Positions 1 through 8,988 are shown, counted from the stretch's first letter. The stretch is DNA of 64,000 nucleotides from Polynucleobacter sp. JS-JIR-II-50 (GCF_018687895.1 NZ_CP061307.1:1757948-1821947); one strand, 5' to 3'. Numbers and translations: made by a program. The notes: generated from the letters alone by a model not told the origin.

Positions 1-816
1 GCTCTTCAAGCGCTGCTCAAAATCACCGCGGTATTTAGTGCCCGCTAAAAGAGCGCCCATGTCTAAGGAGTAAACAGTAGCATTAGCCAAAATATCCGGC
101 ACATCGCCCTTCACAATTCTCCAGGCCAAACCCTCAGCAATTGCTGTCTTACCTACGCCAGCCTCGCCCACCAATAACGGATTATTTTTGCGACGACGGC
201 AGAGCACTTGAATCACGCGCTCTACCTCGCTCTCGCGCCCAATTAATGGGTCAATCTTGCCTTGACGGGCCATCACATTAAGGTTCTGGGTGTATTGCTC
301 AAGAGGGCTTTCTTTACCAGAAGAGGCGGATTCTTCAGTCTCCTGCGAAGGCTCAACGGGCTTTACATGCTCCGACTGATCTTTACGCACACCATGACTG
401 ATGAAGTTCACGACATCTAAGCGTGTCACACCCTGCTGTTGCAAGAAATAAACTGCATGCGAATCTTTTTCGCCGAAGATGGCAACCAGCACATTTGCGC
501 CAGTCACTTCTTTCTTACCATTTGATGTTGACTGCACATGCATGATGGCGCGCTGAATCACACGCTGAAATCCCAGCGTGGGTTGCGTATCAACCTCATC
601 ATTGCCTGGCACAACAGGTGTGTTGTCATTAATAAAGTTTTTGAGTTGAGCGCGTAGTTCTGCGATATTGACTGCGCAAGCCTTTAAGACTTCGACCGCA
701 GTAGCGTTATCCAGCAAGGCCGCGAGCAAATGCTCGACTGTGATGAACTCATGTCGCGATGCCCTTGCGTCAACAAACGCCATGTGCAAACTCACTTCTA
801 ATTCTTGGGCAATCAT
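1..816 (-). CDS. clpA: ClpA, ATP-dependent Clp protease ATPase subunit (N-terminal 272 codons, runs off the window)
   Basis: Unfoldase that feeds proteins into the ClpP protease in the cytoplasm. The reading frame starts at the ATG at 816 and stays open to base 1, so the C-terminal two thirds lie outside the window. Residues 1-150 look like the double Clp-N repeat. A charged linker rich in E, S and K follows, then the first AAA+ module with Walker A GEAGVGKT near residue 214. The start overlaps the clpS stop by four bases (ATGA), so the two genes are translationally coupled. The ClpA identity (rather than ClpB or ClpC) rests on the N-terminus and on the adjacent adaptor gene clpS. Confidence 0.95.
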   Translation of the reverse strand, partial: MIAQELEVSLHMAFVDARASRHEFITVEHLLAALLDNATAVEVLKACAVNIAELRAQLKNFINDNTPVVPGNDEVDTQPTLGFQRVIQRAIMHVQSTSNGKKEVTGANVLVAIFGEKDSHAVYFLQQQGVTRLDVVNFISHGVRKDQSEHVKPVEPSQETEESASSGKESPLEQYTQNLNVMARQGKIDPLIGRESEVERVIQVLCRRRKNNPLLVGEAGVGKTAIAEGLAWRIVKGDVPDILANATVYSLDMGALLAGTKYRGDFEQRLKS

Positions 817-1160
817 GCTTCCTCCATAGTGCACTGTAGTGGGTGACCCGCTTCACGGGAGAGTTCGATAACTTGATGCACTTTCGTAGCGGCAACATCG
901 CGGGTAAATACTCCGCAAACACCCTTGCCAACTAAATGTACTTGCAACATGATGCGTGTAGCTGTTTCATGATCCTTATTAAAATACTCCTGAATCACCA
1001 TCACCACAAATTCCATTGGCGTGTAATCGTCATTCATTAATAAAACTTTATACATCGAAGGCGCCTTAACTTGCTCGATTTGCTTTTCGAGCAGTAGGGT
1101 GTCTTCAATGTACGGATTGCTGGGGTTGCCAGTGGTGGGATTTTTGGGAGCGCGACTCAT
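813..1160 (-). CDS. clpS: ClpS, N-degron adaptor for ClpAP
   Basis: Small cytoplasmic adaptor that binds N-end-rule substrates and delivers them to ClpA. With the ATG at 1160 the protein has 115 residues, close to the family norm. [10 protein letters not shown] at 43-52 and His75 in VHLVGKG match the known substrate-pocket residues. The N-terminal 35 residues are the usual disordered tail. A GTG at 1178 and an ATG at 1169 are in-frame alternatives, but they would add residues the family does not have. The gene ends in a four-base overlap with clpA, and ClpS-ClpA order is conserved in proteobacteria. Confidence 0.95.
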   Translation of the reverse strand: MSRAPKNPTTGNPSNPYIEDTLLLEKQIEQVKAPSMYKVLLMNDDYTPMEFVVMVIQEYFNKDHETATRIMLQVHLVGKGVCGVFTRDVAATKVHQVIELSREAGHPLQCTMEEA

Positions 1161-1224
1161 GAGAAACATTCTAAACACAGATATCCAAACTTTAATTTAC
1201 AGGGGTCATGTTGCGAAAAACACG

Positions 1225-1345
1225 AAAAAACCCCTCCTAAACCCATATTGGGGCATTTTTCTATAAAAAAAGGGGTAATTACTAGGGGGTAGGGGCATAT
1301 AACTCCTTGACACCCCTCCAAAAAGGGCAAACAATCGGGGGGTAG
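1225..1345. other. Intergenic region with alternating G-runs and C-runs
   Basis: Between clpS and cspA the + strand carries CCCC (about 1231), GGGG (about 1251), GGGG, GGGGG and GGGG (about 1272-1296), CCCC (about 1313), GGG (1325-1327) and a final six-G run near 1338. On the minus strand, C4 and G4 runs followed by a six-T run near 1225-1230 could make a weak terminator-like hairpin ahead of clpS. No ORF with coding character lies here. The region also contains the probable cspA promoter. Confidence 0.4.
1307..1335 (+). promoter_or_regulatory. Probable cspA promoter
   Basis: A perfect TTGACA lies at 1307-1312. With a 17-base spacer it is followed by AACAAT (1330-1335), a 4/6 match to the -10 box. 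A start near 1342 would give cspA a 5' leader of about 100 bases, consistent with the long leaders typical of cold-shock genes. Inference from motif and spacing only. Confidence 0.4.
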
Positions 1346-1445
1346 GCTTCAAAAGAGGTTCTATTTAGGCGTGTTGTGGATTGAGACTGATTAAAAAGTA
1401 TTTACCCTCATCACGGTTGTTTTAAGTTTATGTAATGGAGTTCGC

Positions 1446-1649
1446 ATGGCGACCGGAATTGTTAAGTGGTTCAATGATGCAAAAGGTTTTGGCTTTATCA
1501 AACCTGATGATGGTGAAGAAGAGTTGTTCGCGCATTTCAGCGCAATTACTATGCCTGGGTTCAAAACCCTCAAGGAAAACCAAAAGGTAACGTTTGACAT
1601 TACCCAAGGCCCTAAAGGCAAGCAAGCTACCAATATCCAAGCGGCTTAA
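1446..1649 (+). CDS. cspA: Cold-shock domain protein (CspA family)
   Basis: A 67-residue single cold-shock domain that binds single-stranded RNA or DNA and melts mRNA structure. RNP1 is KGFGFI at 13-18. RNP2 is LFAHF at 27-31, where most homologues have VFVHF. It is monocistronic, with GGAG 5-8 bases before the ATG and an intrinsic terminator directly downstream. The long AT-rich leader fits a cold-shock or growth-phase regulated gene. Which csp paralogue this is cannot be told from the sequence. Confidence 0.95.
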   Translation: MATGIVKWFNDAKGFGFIKPDDGEEELFAHFSAITMPGFKTLKENQKVTFDITQGPKGKQATNIQAA

Positions 1650-1670
1650 TAGTCCTTAGATCATTATTAA

Positions 1671-1700
1671 AAACCCAGGACTTGTTCCTGGGTTTTTTTT
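1671..1700 (+). terminator. Intrinsic terminator of cspA
   Basis: Nine-base-pair stem AACCCAGGA (1672-1680) / TCCTGGGTT (1686-1694) with a five-base loop, followed by a run of T to 1700. Confidence 0.9.
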
Positions 1701-1720
1701 CGCCTGCAATTTCCCTCACT

Positions 1721-1734
1721 TAAAATACGAAGCA
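1721..1734 (+). promoter_or_regulatory. -10 box set for a leaderless DUF192 transcript
   Basis: TAAAAT at 1721-1726 lies seven bases before the ATG at 1734, and no Shine-Dalgarno sequence is present. The -35 region overlaps the cspA terminator T-run and is poor. Predicted transcription start at or next to the A of ATG. Confidence 0.45.
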
Positions 1735-2198
1735 TGTCTATATCAATCCCTAGTACCTCAACATTCTTGCGCCAAGCATTTTCTACTGCGCTCTTTCTTT
1801 GCTCCACCCTAACGCTCGCCCAGGTTAACGTCGGTCTACCCACTATTGAATTAAAGACGGGCATCTATCGTATTCAGGCTGAGCTTGCCAATACACCGAA
1901 GGCTAGAGAGATTGGCCTCATGAACCGCACAAGCATGCCAACGAATTCTGGAATGTTATTTATCTTCGAACAAAAAGCGGGTCACTGCTTCTGGATGAAC
2001 AACACCAAGATCCCACTCTCAATTGCATTCATTGCGGATGATGGCAAGATTGTGAACATTGAAGAGATGCAAGCTGAAACCACCAATAACCACTGCCCTA
2101 AAGCAGCCGTGCGTTATGCGCTAGAGATGAACAAGCAGTGGTTCTCTGAGCGTGTAATCGTCCCGGGGACAGTTGTTACGGGTTTGCCGAGAAATTAA
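1734..2198 (+). CDS. DUF192 family exported protein
   Basis: A 154-residue protein with a signal peptide (hydrophobic 13-29, likely cleavage after LTLA at 29). One DUF192 domain follows. Family landmarks are visible: REIGLMNR at 58-65, GMLFIF at 73-78, FWMNNT at 86-91 and IPLSIAFI at 93-100. The molecular role of DUF192 proteins is not established; the export signal places it in the periplasm. It is monocistronic between two terminators, and its start looks leaderless. The family assignment is firm; I give no function. Confidence 0.88.
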   Translation: MSISIPSTSTFLRQAFSTALFLCSTLTLAQVNVGLPTIELKTGIYRIQAELANTPKAREIGLMNRTSMPTNSGMLFIFEQKAGHCFWMNNTKIPLSIAFIADDGKIVNIEEMQAETTNNHCPKAAVRYALEMNKQWFSERVIVPGTVVTGLPRN

Positions 2199-2238
2199 TT
2201 CGACATCACTCAAATTTATTTATGTTGGGCCAATAAAA

Positions 2239-2267
2239 AACGCAGACCGAGGTCTGCGTTTTGTTTT
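2239..2267. terminator. Bidirectional terminator between DUF192 gene and ppnP
   Basis: Perfect stem AACGCAGACC / GGTCTGCGTT with a two-base centre (so the terminal pairs probably open). It has an A-run on the left and a T-rich run on the right, so it can end transcripts from both strands. Confidence 0.85.
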
Positions 2268-2281
2268 AGAGCACCTTTGAT

Positions 2282-2587
2282 TTATTCAAAGTGGCAAACG
2301 TAGTGCACTGGTTGCTCGGCACGAATAATGAAGTAGCCGCCCTTCTCCACTTCCCAGCTTTGACCGGCCTTGAACTCTTGCTCAGGGGCGCCGTTGATGC
2401 TGACAAAAGCATTGCCATCAACTACTTCCATAATCTCGCTAGTGCTTAAGTCAAAACGCAAGGTGCTTGGCAGCACCACACCAACCGACTTACGAACACC
2501 ATTGGGCAATGTCACAGTATGAGAAACACACTTGCCATCAAAAAATACATTGGCCTTTTTACCTACGGAAACTTGATCAAATTGCAT
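2282..2587 (-). CDS. ppnP: Pyrimidine/purine nucleoside phosphorylase PpnP
   Basis: A 101-residue single-domain cupin of the PpnP (DUF1255, YaiE) family, which phosphorolyses several nucleosides to the base and ribose 1-phosphate. VGVVLPSTLRFDLSTSEIME and the glycine-rich turns before the closing VHYVCHFE fit the family, and the length is close to the 94 residues of the E. coli enzyme. It lies 31 bases behind argG in the same direction, so it is probably the last gene of an argF-argG-ppnP transcript. A metabolic link to arginine synthesis is not obvious. Confidence 0.9.
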   Translation of the reverse strand: MQFDQVSVGKKANVFFDGKCVSHTVTLPNGVRKSVGVVLPSTLRFDLSTSEIMEVVDGNAFVSINGAPEQEFKAGQSWEVEKGGYFIIRAEQPVHYVCHFE

Positions 2588-2618
2588 TGAAGTTCTTTCT
2601 ATTCAGTTTGGTTGCTAA

Positions 2619-3851
2619 TTATTTCTGAGCTCGCTTACGTCTAGCTGTTTCAGCAATGCGCATACGTAAAGCATTGAGCTTAATAAAGCCGCCAGCATCT
2701 GCCTGGTTGTATGCGCCACCATCATCATCAAAGGTTGCAATATTCTGATCAAACAAAGTATTGGCTGAGTCACGCGAAATCACCGAGACAGAACCTTTGT
2801 AGAGCTTTAGACGTACAACACCATTCACAGCCTGTTGCGTATGGTCAATCAGGGTTTGGAGTGCAAGACGCTCTGGCGCCCACCACAAGCCGTTATAGAT
2901 CAGGCTGGCGTAACGTGGCATCAAGTCATCCTTTAAGTGGGCTACTTCGCGATCCAAGGTGATACTTTCGATCCCGCGGTGAGCCTTCAGAAGGATTGTG
3001 CCGCCAGGGGTTTCATAACAGCCACGGCTCTTCATGCCAACAAAACGGTTTTCTACCAAATCGAGGCGACCAATGCCATGTTTGCCGCCAATACGATTAA
3101 GCTCGGCCAATAGTTCATGTGGCTTATAAGTTTTCCCATCGATTGCTACAGGATCACCCGCTTTAAATTCAATCTCGATAATTTCTGGGGCGTCTGGAGC
3201 CTTCTCTGGAGAGACTGTCCAACGCCACATAGACTCTTCCGCCTCCGCATTTGGGTTCTCGAGGTGACGTCCTTCATAACTAATGTGCAAAAGGTTAGCG
3301 TCCATTGAATAGGGTGAACCACCTTGCTTATGCTTCATCTCAACCGGAATACCATGTTTTTCTGCGTAAGCCATTAACTTCTCACGTGAGAGAAGATCCC
3401 ATTCACGCCAAGGAGCAATTACCTTGATTCCTGGCTCAAGCGCGTAGTAACCCAGCTCAAAGCGAACCTGGTCATTTCCTTTGCCGGTAGCGCCGTGCGA
3501 TACAGAGTCAGCACCAGTTAAGCGAGCAATTTCAATTTGACGCTTAGCGATTAATGGGCGCGCAATAGAGGTGCCCAACAAATATTCACCCTCGTAAATC
3601 GTATTCGCACGGAACATCGGGAATACGAAGTCACGTACAAACTCTTCGCGCAAGTCATCAATAAAAATATTTTCAGGCTTGATGCCAAATTGCAAAGCCT
3701 TAGCGCGTGCTGGCTCCAACTCCTCACCCTGACCTAAGTCAGCGGTAAAAGTCACGATCTCGCAGCCATAAGTATCTTGAAGCCACTTCAAAATTACGCT
3801 GGTATCTAGACCACCGGAATACGCTAAGACTGCTTTTTTAATATCGGACAT
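2619..3851 (-). CDS. argG: Argininosuccinate synthase
   Basis: Catalyses citrulline + aspartate + ATP to argininosuccinate, the second-last step of arginine synthesis, in the cytosol. The N-terminal ATP-pyrophosphatase loop AYSGGLDTS is at 10-18. The long C-terminal part contains the substrate segments [10 protein letters not shown] and YEGRHLENP. Length is 410 residues from the ATG at 3851, preceded by an AAGAGA ribosome site. An upstream TTG at 3866 is possible but less likely. It sits 80 bases behind argF and 31 ahead of ppnP, forming an arginine unit that also needs argH, not seen here. Confidence 0.97.
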   Translation of the reverse strand: MSDIKKAVLAYSGGLDTSVILKWLQDTYGCEIVTFTADLGQGEELEPARAKALQFGIKPENIFIDDLREEFVRDFVFPMFRANTIYEGEYLLGTSIARPLIAKRQIEIARLTGADSVSHGATGKGNDQVRFELGYYALEPGIKVIAPWREWDLLSREKLMAYAEKHGIPVEMKHKQGGSPYSMDANLLHISYEGRHLENPNAEAEESMWRWTVSPEKAPDAPEIIEIEFKAGDPVAIDGKTYKPHELLAELNRIGGKHGIGRLDLVENRFVGMKSRGCYETPGGTILLKAHRGIESITLDREVAHLKDDLMPRYASLIYNGLWWAPERLALQTLIDHTQQAVNGVVRLKLYKGSVSVISRDSANTLFDQNIATFDDDGGAYNQADAGGFIKLNALRMRIAETARRKRAQK

Positions 3852-3931
3852 ATTTCTCTTATTCAATCAAAAATTAATGAAAACGAATTGCTTGTTATTT
3901 GCTGATTATTTTATTGCTGAAGTTTTATTAC

Positions 3932-4879
3932 TTAATCCAAACGACCACAGAGCAAATACTCCATGAGGGCTTTTTGGACATGCAAACGATTTTCCGCCTC
4001 TTCCCAAACAATACTTTGAGGTCCATCAATCACTCCTGCTGAAACTTCTTCACCGCGGTGCGCTGGCAAGCAGTGCATAAATAGTGCGCCAGGCTTAGCC
4101 AAGGACATCAGCTCTTCATCAACCATCCAGTCTTGGAAAGCATTCATACGAGAGGTATTTTCAGCCTCATAACCCATGCTAGTCCAAACATCTGTGGTCA
4201 CTAGGTCAGCGCCTTTACAGGCTTCTTTAGGGTCAGCGCAAATCGTCAAATGCTTTGAAGCTTGCGGCGATAAACGCGTTGCATCTAGCTGATAACCCTC
4301 TGGCGCAGAGAAGCGTAACTGAAAATCCAAACATTCAGCTGCTTGTATCCATGTGTAGGCCATATTATTAGCATCACCTACCCATGCTACCGTCTTGCCT
4401 TGAATCGGGCCACGGGCCTCTACAAAAGTGAAAATATCGGCCAATACTTGGCACGGGTGAAATTCATTTGTCAGGCCATTGATTACGGGCACCCGTGAAT
4501 TAGCAGCAAAACGCTCAATAATCTCCTGACCAAAGGTGCGGATCATGATGATGTCCGTCATCCTTGAAATCACCTGAGCAGCATCCTCTACAGGCTCGCC
4601 ACGACCCAATTGGGTGTCTCGGGTGTTCAGGTATACCGCATGACCACCAAGCTGATGGATGCCTGCCTCGAAGGAGAGGCGAGTACGAGTGGAGTGCTTC
4701 TCAAAAATCATGGCCAAAGTGCGGTCATGCAGTGGATGCCAAGTTTCATAGCTCTTGAATTTGGCCTTAAGCCACGCCGAACGCTTGAGTAAATAGTCGT
4801 ACTCTTCACGAGTCAGATCAGAAAACTGCAGGTAGTGCTTTACCTGACCGGGCACTTGCGGCTTCGCCAGAGATGTCAT
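3932..4879 (-). CDS. argF: Ornithine carbamoyltransferase
   Basis: Makes citrulline from ornithine and carbamoyl phosphate, immediately before ArgG in the pathway. The carbamoyl-phosphate site STRTR is at 63-67, HPCQVLAD at 141-148 and the ornithine-site HCLPAHRGEE near residue 270. Starts are ambiguous: ATG at 4879 gives 315 residues, nearest the family length. ATG at 4912 (326 residues, with a GAAG ribosome site) and TTG at 4924 are also in frame. A possible promoter TTGGCC-N17-TCTATT lies upstream. First gene of the argF-argG-ppnP unit. Confidence 0.96.
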   Translation of the reverse strand: MTSLAKPQVPGQVKHYLQFSDLTREEYDYLLKRSAWLKAKFKSYETWHPLHDRTLAMIFEKHSTRTRLSFEAGIHQLGGHAVYLNTRDTQLGRGEPVEDAAQVISRMTDIIMIRTFGQEIIERFAANSRVPVINGLTNEFHPCQVLADIFTFVEARGPIQGKTVAWVGDANNMAYTWIQAAECLDFQLRFSAPEGYQLDATRLSPQASKHLTICADPKEACKGADLVTTDVWTSMGYEAENTSRMNAFQDWMVDEELMSLAKPGALFMHCLPAHRGEEVSAGVIDGPQSIVWEEAENRLHVQKALMEYLLCGRLD

Positions 4880-5031
4880 AGTTGAGCTTTCTACTAAAGT
4901 TTTGGCTTGCATTTTTTTCTTCAAACATTCAGCTGCACGAAAATAGACCCTAAAGCCATCTTACGGCCAACTTGGGCTGTTAAGCTAGAGGACTTAGTAA
5001 TACTATTTCTTACAACCATCATTACGCGAAC

Positions 5032-5346
5032 TTGAACCACAAAAAGCTTTTCATTCAAGGCATTACCACTTCTGGCAAACCATTTCGGCCCAGCGATTGG
5101 GCGGAGCGTCTGTGCGGAGTGATGGCTACTTTTCGCCCTCCCGGTGACTCCGGGGACCCTCGCTTCACTTATTCGCCCTATGTCAGACCAGTGCTTATTG
5201 CAAAAGTGAAATGCGTTGTTATTGATACTCGACTGAGGGACCTAGATCCTCGAGCGTTAGACTTTGTCATGAACTTTGCCAAAGACAATAGCCTACCAAT
5301 CGAAGAGGCGTGTGAGTTCAACCCAACAACCCCAGCCCAGCCTTAA
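5032..5346 (+). CDS. DUF3579 family protein
   Basis: A 104-residue soluble protein. The block GKPFRPSDWAERLCGVMATF near residues 15-34, followed by YSPYVRPV, is characteristic of the DUF3579 family of Betaproteobacteria. Molecular function is not known to me. The frame has no ATG or GTG at its 5' end. The only plausible start is TTG at 5032, with no visible Shine-Dalgarno sequence, so the true start is uncertain. It is divergent from argF and convergent with rpsT. Confidence 0.85.
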   Translation: MNHKKLFIQGITTSGKPFRPSDWAERLCGVMATFRPPGDSGDPRFTYSPYVRPVLIAKVKCVVIDTRLRDLDPRALDFVMNFAKDNSLPIEEACEFNPTTPAQP

Positions 5347-5399
5347 AAACAAAAACCCGCTCTGATGAGGAGCGGGCTTAGGTCGAAACTACTTCGACC
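5347..5399 (-). terminator. rpsT terminator plus an adjacent second hairpin
   Basis: On the minus strand CCCGCTC / GAGCGGG (5356-5362 with 5370-5376) is followed by a T-run at 5355-5351, a good intrinsic terminator for rpsT. A second stem, GGTCGAA / TTCGACC (5381-5387 with 5393-5399), lies between it and the rpsT stop. On the + strand there is no T-run, so it probably does not end the DUF3579 transcript. Confidence 0.8.
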
Positions 5400-5419
5400 A
5401 GCCTAAAACTAAAACTGTA

Positions 5420-5686
5420 TTACGCTGCCATCGCCTTGATAGCTGCAGACAAACGTGACTTCTGACGAGCTGCAGTATTTTTGTGAGCAATCTTTTTGTC
5501 AGCAATCTTGTCGATTGTTGCCTGAGTTGCTGCGAAAACTTTCGCTGCAGAAGCTTTGTCACCAGTTTCAATCGCTTTACGAACTGCCTTAATGGAAGTG
5601 CGGAGCTTTGAACGCAAACTGGAGTTATGTTCGTTCTGTTTTACTGCTTGGCGTGCACGCTTGCGCGCTTGTGCTGTATTGGCCAT
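5420..5686 (-). CDS. rpsT: 30S ribosomal protein S20
   Basis: An 88-residue, highly basic helical protein that binds 16S rRNA in the body of the small subunit. [13 protein letters not shown] at the start and the alanine/lysine-rich C-terminus ([18 protein letters not shown]) are typical. An AAGG ribosome site lies ahead of the ATG. It is divergent from murJ, an arrangement common in beta- and gammaproteobacteria, and has its own terminator. Confidence 0.97.
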   Translation of the reverse strand: MANTAQARKRARQAVKQNEHNSSLRSKLRTSIKAVRKAIETGDKASAAKVFAATQATIDKIADKKIAHKNTAARQKSRLSAAIKAMAA

Positions 5687-5837
5687 CTTTAAACCTTGCC
5701 TCTATAAATTGCAAAATGCGATTAGTTAAAAATCTTGCGGACTTGCCAAATTCATAAGCAAGCTCGCCAAAACCCAAGATTTTACCTTAAAGGGGCAAAA
5801 AAGCCCAGCCGACTGATAAATAGGTGAAAATCGCCTC

Positions 5838-7391
5838 ATGAATCTGCTTTCTGCCGCCGCCAAGGTCAGCTCCCTAACCATGCTGTCCCGTATTACGGGT
5901 CTGCTCCGGGAGACCCTAATTGCCCGTAGTTTCGGGGCTTCCGAGTGGACAGATGCCTTTAATGTTGCTTTTAGGCTACCCAATTTGCTCCGCCGGCTGT
6001 TTGCTGAAGGGGCCTTTTCTCAAGCTTTTGTGCCGATTTTGGGCGAAATTGCCACAAACGAAGACCAAACTAAGGCCAAAATCCTCATAAATGCGGTCGC
6101 CACGCTCTTATTTTGGGCTTTGCTACTGACGGTACTGCTAGGAGTCATTGGCGCCCCAGTGCTCATTCTGGTCATTGCTACCGGGTTTAAAGGTGGTCCG
6201 GCCTATGACGCCAGCGTCGTTATGACCCGCATCATGTTCCCTTATATCGGGCTGATTTCTATGGTCTCCCTTTCGGCAGGGATCCTAAATACCTATCACC
6301 GCTTTGCAATCCCGGCTTTTACGCCCGTCTTGCTCAACCTTGCCTTAATTGGTAGCGCCATCTTTTTGGCTCCCTACTTAGAGCAACCAATTTATGCCTT
6401 AAGCATTGGTGTTTTGCTTGGCGGAATACTCCAGCTTGCCCTTCAAGTTCCAACGCTTGCTCGACTCGGCCTATTGCCTCGTATTGGTTTGTTACCTGGC
6501 GCCATTAAATCAGCCGTCACCAATCCGGAAGCTAGGCGTGTCATGAAATTAATGGGGCCAGCGGTATTTGCAGTCTCTGTTGCGCAAATCTCTCTGATCA
6601 TTAATACAAATATTGCTTCGCGTCTGCAGGCGGGAAGTGTGTCATGGCTATCTTACGCGGATCGCCTGATGGAATTTCCAACTGCATTACTGGGTGTTGC
6701 TTTGGGAACCGTTCTTTTACCAAGCCTCAGTAAGGCCAACGCCAAAAACGATTTAGTACATGCTGGTGAGTTACTCATCTGGGGATTGCAACTCACCTTC
6801 TTGCTAGCTGCACCTTGCGCAATTGCACTCTTTATCTTTGGCGAGCCTTTAGCAGCGGTCTTGTATCACTACGGCAAATTCAGCGCGCTTGATGTCTTGA
6901 TGACGCAACGTGCATTAGCGGCTTATGGGGTTGGCCTCATTGGATTGATTCTGGTAAAAATTTTGGCACCCGGATTTTATTCACGTCAAGACATCCGCAC
7001 CCCCGTCAAGATTGGATTACTCGTTTTAGTGGCTACCCAGTTAGCCAACCTAGTATTTGTACCTTGGCTTGGTCATGCTGGCCTTGCCCTTTCAGTTGGC
7101 ACTGGCGCTTGTCTAAATGCCGCCCTGCTCTGGGTTGGCCTGCATCGACGTGGAGCCCTGCCGAATTCAGGCTGGATCAAGTATCTCGGTCAGCTATTGC
7201 TCGCGCTCGTCCCTTTCACAGCCGTGCTAATTTATGCCGCCAGTACGCACAATTGGATCGCCCTCCAAGCGGAGCCTTGGCTACGTATTGGCTTGGTAGG
7301 AGCATGGCTAGGTCTTGCTGCCATTGTTTACTTCGTATCCCTGGGCTTGGTTGGAATTCGCTGGCAAAAATTCTTGCGTCATGCAAAATAG
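5838..7391 (+). CDS. murJ: MurJ (MviN) lipid II flippase
   Basis: Inner-membrane flippase of the MOP superfamily that moves the peptidoglycan precursor lipid II to the periplasmic face. The 517 residues form about 14 hydrophobic segments. The N-terminus has the family signature SLTMLSRITGLLRETLIARS, followed by FGASEWTDAFNVAFRLPNLLRRLFAEGAFS in pieces between residues 33 and 65. The next gene begins five bases after its stop, so they share a transcript. No clear ribosome site precedes the ATG. Confidence 0.97.
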   Translation: MNLLSAAAKVSSLTMLSRITGLLRETLIARSFGASEWTDAFNVAFRLPNLLRRLFAEGAFSQAFVPILGEIATNEDQTKAKILINAVATLLFWALLLTVLLGVIGAPVLILVIATGFKGGPAYDASVVMTRIMFPYIGLISMVSLSAGILNTYHRFAIPAFTPVLLNLALIGSAIFLAPYLEQPIYALSIGVLLGGILQLALQVPTLARLGLLPRIGLLPGAIKSAVTNPEARRVMKLMGPAVFAVSVAQISLIINTNIASRLQAGSVSWLSYADRLMEFPTALLGVALGTVLLPSLSKANAKNDLVHAGELLIWGLQLTFLLAAPCAIALFIFGEPLAAVLYHYGKFSALDVLMTQRALAAYGVGLIGLILVKILAPGFYSRQDIRTPVKIGLLVLVATQLANLVFVPWLGHAGLALSVGTGACLNAALLWVGLHRRGALPNSGWIKYLGQLLLALVPFTAVLIYAASTHNWIALQAEPWLRIGLVGAWLGLAAIVYFVSLGLVGIRWQKFLRHAK

Positions 7392-7396
7392 CCGGT

Positions 7397-8239
7397 ATGC
7401 CAACACAACAACTCGACTATTTCACCTCCCTAGTTGCTGAAGACGAACATCTGCCACTAACGGAGGCAGCAATCGCTGTAGCACAGCACGCCTATCCTGA
7501 TCTTGATGTTCAAGGGATTCTCGATCAAATTGATGGGATGGGTAATAAACTCAAAACTCGCATCACGCCAGATACATCACCAGTTCAGCGCTTACAAATT
7601 TTGAAGCATTTCTTTTATACCGAGTTGGGTTTTGGTCCGAACCCAAATGATTTTTATGCCCCTGAAAATTCGTACTTGCATTACATACTTGAAAATCGCA
7701 GAGGGATACCCATCTCACTAGCTGTTTTGATGATGGAATTAGGTAATCAAATTGGTTTAAAAATTCGGGGCGTTTCATTTCCAAATCACTTCATGATGCG
7801 CATCTCTTTGCAACAAGGTGAAGTGATCATGGATCCTTTGACCGGTGAATCACTATCAAAGACTCAGCTGCAAGAAATGCTCGATCCCTACCTGGACGCT
7901 AAAGGCTATCGAGGTGACTTGAGTTTGCCGCTCAATATCTTCCTGCGCGCTTCTAGCTCGAGAGAGATTCTGTCGCGCTTTCTGAGAAACCTCAAAATGA
8001 TTTACTCAGAACATGAGCGCTGGGAGCGTTTACTAGGCATTCAAGAGCGCTTGGTGATCCTACTACCAGACTCTATTGAAGAGATTCGGGACAGAGGTTT
8101 GATCTTTGCGCAACTAGAGTATTTGCGTCCCGCATTAGCGGATATGCATCGATATCTCAGCGAAGCTCCAGAAGCTGAAGATGCTAGTGATATCCGCGAG
8201 CACATTGCCACGCTTGAAAGTCAGACTAAGCTGCACTAA
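7397..8239 (+). CDS. SirB1 family protein (transglutaminase-like fold plus TPR-like C-terminus)
   Basis: A 280-residue cytosolic protein. The N-terminal two thirds carry the SirB1 / transglutaminase-like core. Landmarks are FYTELGFGPNPNDFYAPENS, RRGIPISLAVLMMELG and GVSFPNHFMMRI, where the His in PNHF is typical. The C-terminal 80 residues resemble the TPR-like tail of this family. The frame is open far upstream inside murJ, but homology begins at the ATG at 7397, five bases after murJ. No cysteine is found at the transglutaminase catalytic position (RRGIPISLAV), so it is probably not a classical enzyme. Function unknown. Confidence 0.88.
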   Translation: MPTQQLDYFTSLVAEDEHLPLTEAAIAVAQHAYPDLDVQGILDQIDGMGNKLKTRITPDTSPVQRLQILKHFFYTELGFGPNPNDFYAPENSYLHYILENRRGIPISLAVLMMELGNQIGLKIRGVSFPNHFMMRISLQQGEVIMDPLTGESLSKTQLQEMLDPYLDAKGYRGDLSLPLNIFLRASSSREILSRFLRNLKMIYSEHERWERLLGIQERLVILLPDSIEEIRDRGLIFAQLEYLRPALADMHRYLSEAPEAEDASDIREHIATLESQTKLH

Positions 8240-8258
8240 AGCCGAATGGGCTTTAGTG
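8234..8258. terminator. Hairpin overlapping the SirB1 stop codon
   Basis: Perfect 10-bp stem CACTAAAGCC (8234-8243) / GGCTTTAGTG (8249-8258) with a five-base loop, including the stop codon at 8237-8239. A loose T-rich stretch follows at about 8266-8276. It sits between the convergent SirB1 and dedA genes, so it may end both transcripts. Confidence 0.6.
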
Positions 8259-8284
8259 TTAGCACTTTGGTTTTTAAACTTCTG

Positions 8285-8929
8285 TTAGCTTCTTTTGCGC
8301 TGGAAAATTTTGTAGATGGCCGTAAAGAAAACTGGTACCGCAGCCGCACCCACTCCAACCAGAACGATCACATTGAGGTTCTGACGGATAACGGGAATAT
8401 TGCCAAAGAAATAGCCAGCAACTACCAATCCAAAGACCCACAACGCCGCACCAGTAATGTTGAATAACTGGAAGCGTGAGAAGTTCATCTCGGACACGCC
8501 GGCAATAAAAGGTGCAAAGGTGCGAATAATTGGCAAGAAGCGGGCAAGGATGATCGTTTTACCACCATGCTTTTCATAAAAAGCGTGGGTCTTCAATAAT
8601 GCACCTTGATCAATCCACCGCGATTGGCTGCTGAACACTCTTTTACCAATCCAGCGACCAATCAAGTAGTTCACGGTGTTACCAGCGACCGCAGCAATCA
8701 ACAAACCTATGCATAAGGTCCAGATATTGAAATGCTCAGTAGCGCAATAGGCGCCCGCAATAAATAAGAGTGAGTCCCCAGGCAAGAAAGGTGCAACCAC
8801 TAAGCCCGTTTCTGCAAAAACAATAGAAAACAAAAGGCCATAGGCCCAAGGGCCATATTGTTGAATCACCACATCTAGATGTTTATCAATATGCAGGAAT
8901 AAATCACTGATTTGCAAAAGGGTATCCAT
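8285..8929 (-). CDS. DedA family membrane protein
   Basis: An integral membrane protein of about 214 residues in the DedA (SNARE-associated, PF09335) superfamily, whose members include undecaprenyl-phosphate or phospholipid flippases. The motif FAETGLVVAPFLPGDSLLF, with its acidic and proline residues, and the later FLPIIRTFAPFIAGVSEM are the two family re-entrant segments. Several helices surround them. The ATG at 8929 is chosen; a TTG immediately upstream is in frame. It is divergent from miaA with a 58-base gap. The paralogue class cannot be fixed by eye. Confidence 0.92.
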   Translation of the reverse strand: MDTLLQISDLFLHIDKHLDVVIQQYGPWAYGLLFSIVFAETGLVVAPFLPGDSLLFIAGAYCATEHFNIWTLCIGLLIAAVAGNTVNYLIGRWIGKRVFSSQSRWIDQGALLKTHAFYEKHGGKTIILARFLPIIRTFAPFIAGVSEMNFSRFQLFNITGAALWVFGLVVAGYFFGNIPVIRQNLNVIVLVGVGAAAVPVFFTAIYKIFQRKRS

Positions 8930-8952
8930 CAACTCGTTCTTTAACTTATGGG

Positions 8953-8988
8953 TTGTTGCGGATATTAACAGGCTCTTATAATCAGGTA
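8953..8988 (+). promoter_or_regulatory. miaA promoter with perfect -10 five bases from the ATG
   Basis: TTGTTG (8953-8958), an 18-base spacer, TATAAT (8977-8982), then five bases to the ATG at 8988. There is no usable Shine-Dalgarno sequence. This is the clearest leaderless candidate in the window. Confidence 0.6.

Noticed and set aside
7064..7396. N-terminal extension of the SirB1 gene into murJ
   Set aside because: The added residues are an out-of-frame copy of murJ with no homology; the family begins at the ATG at 7397.
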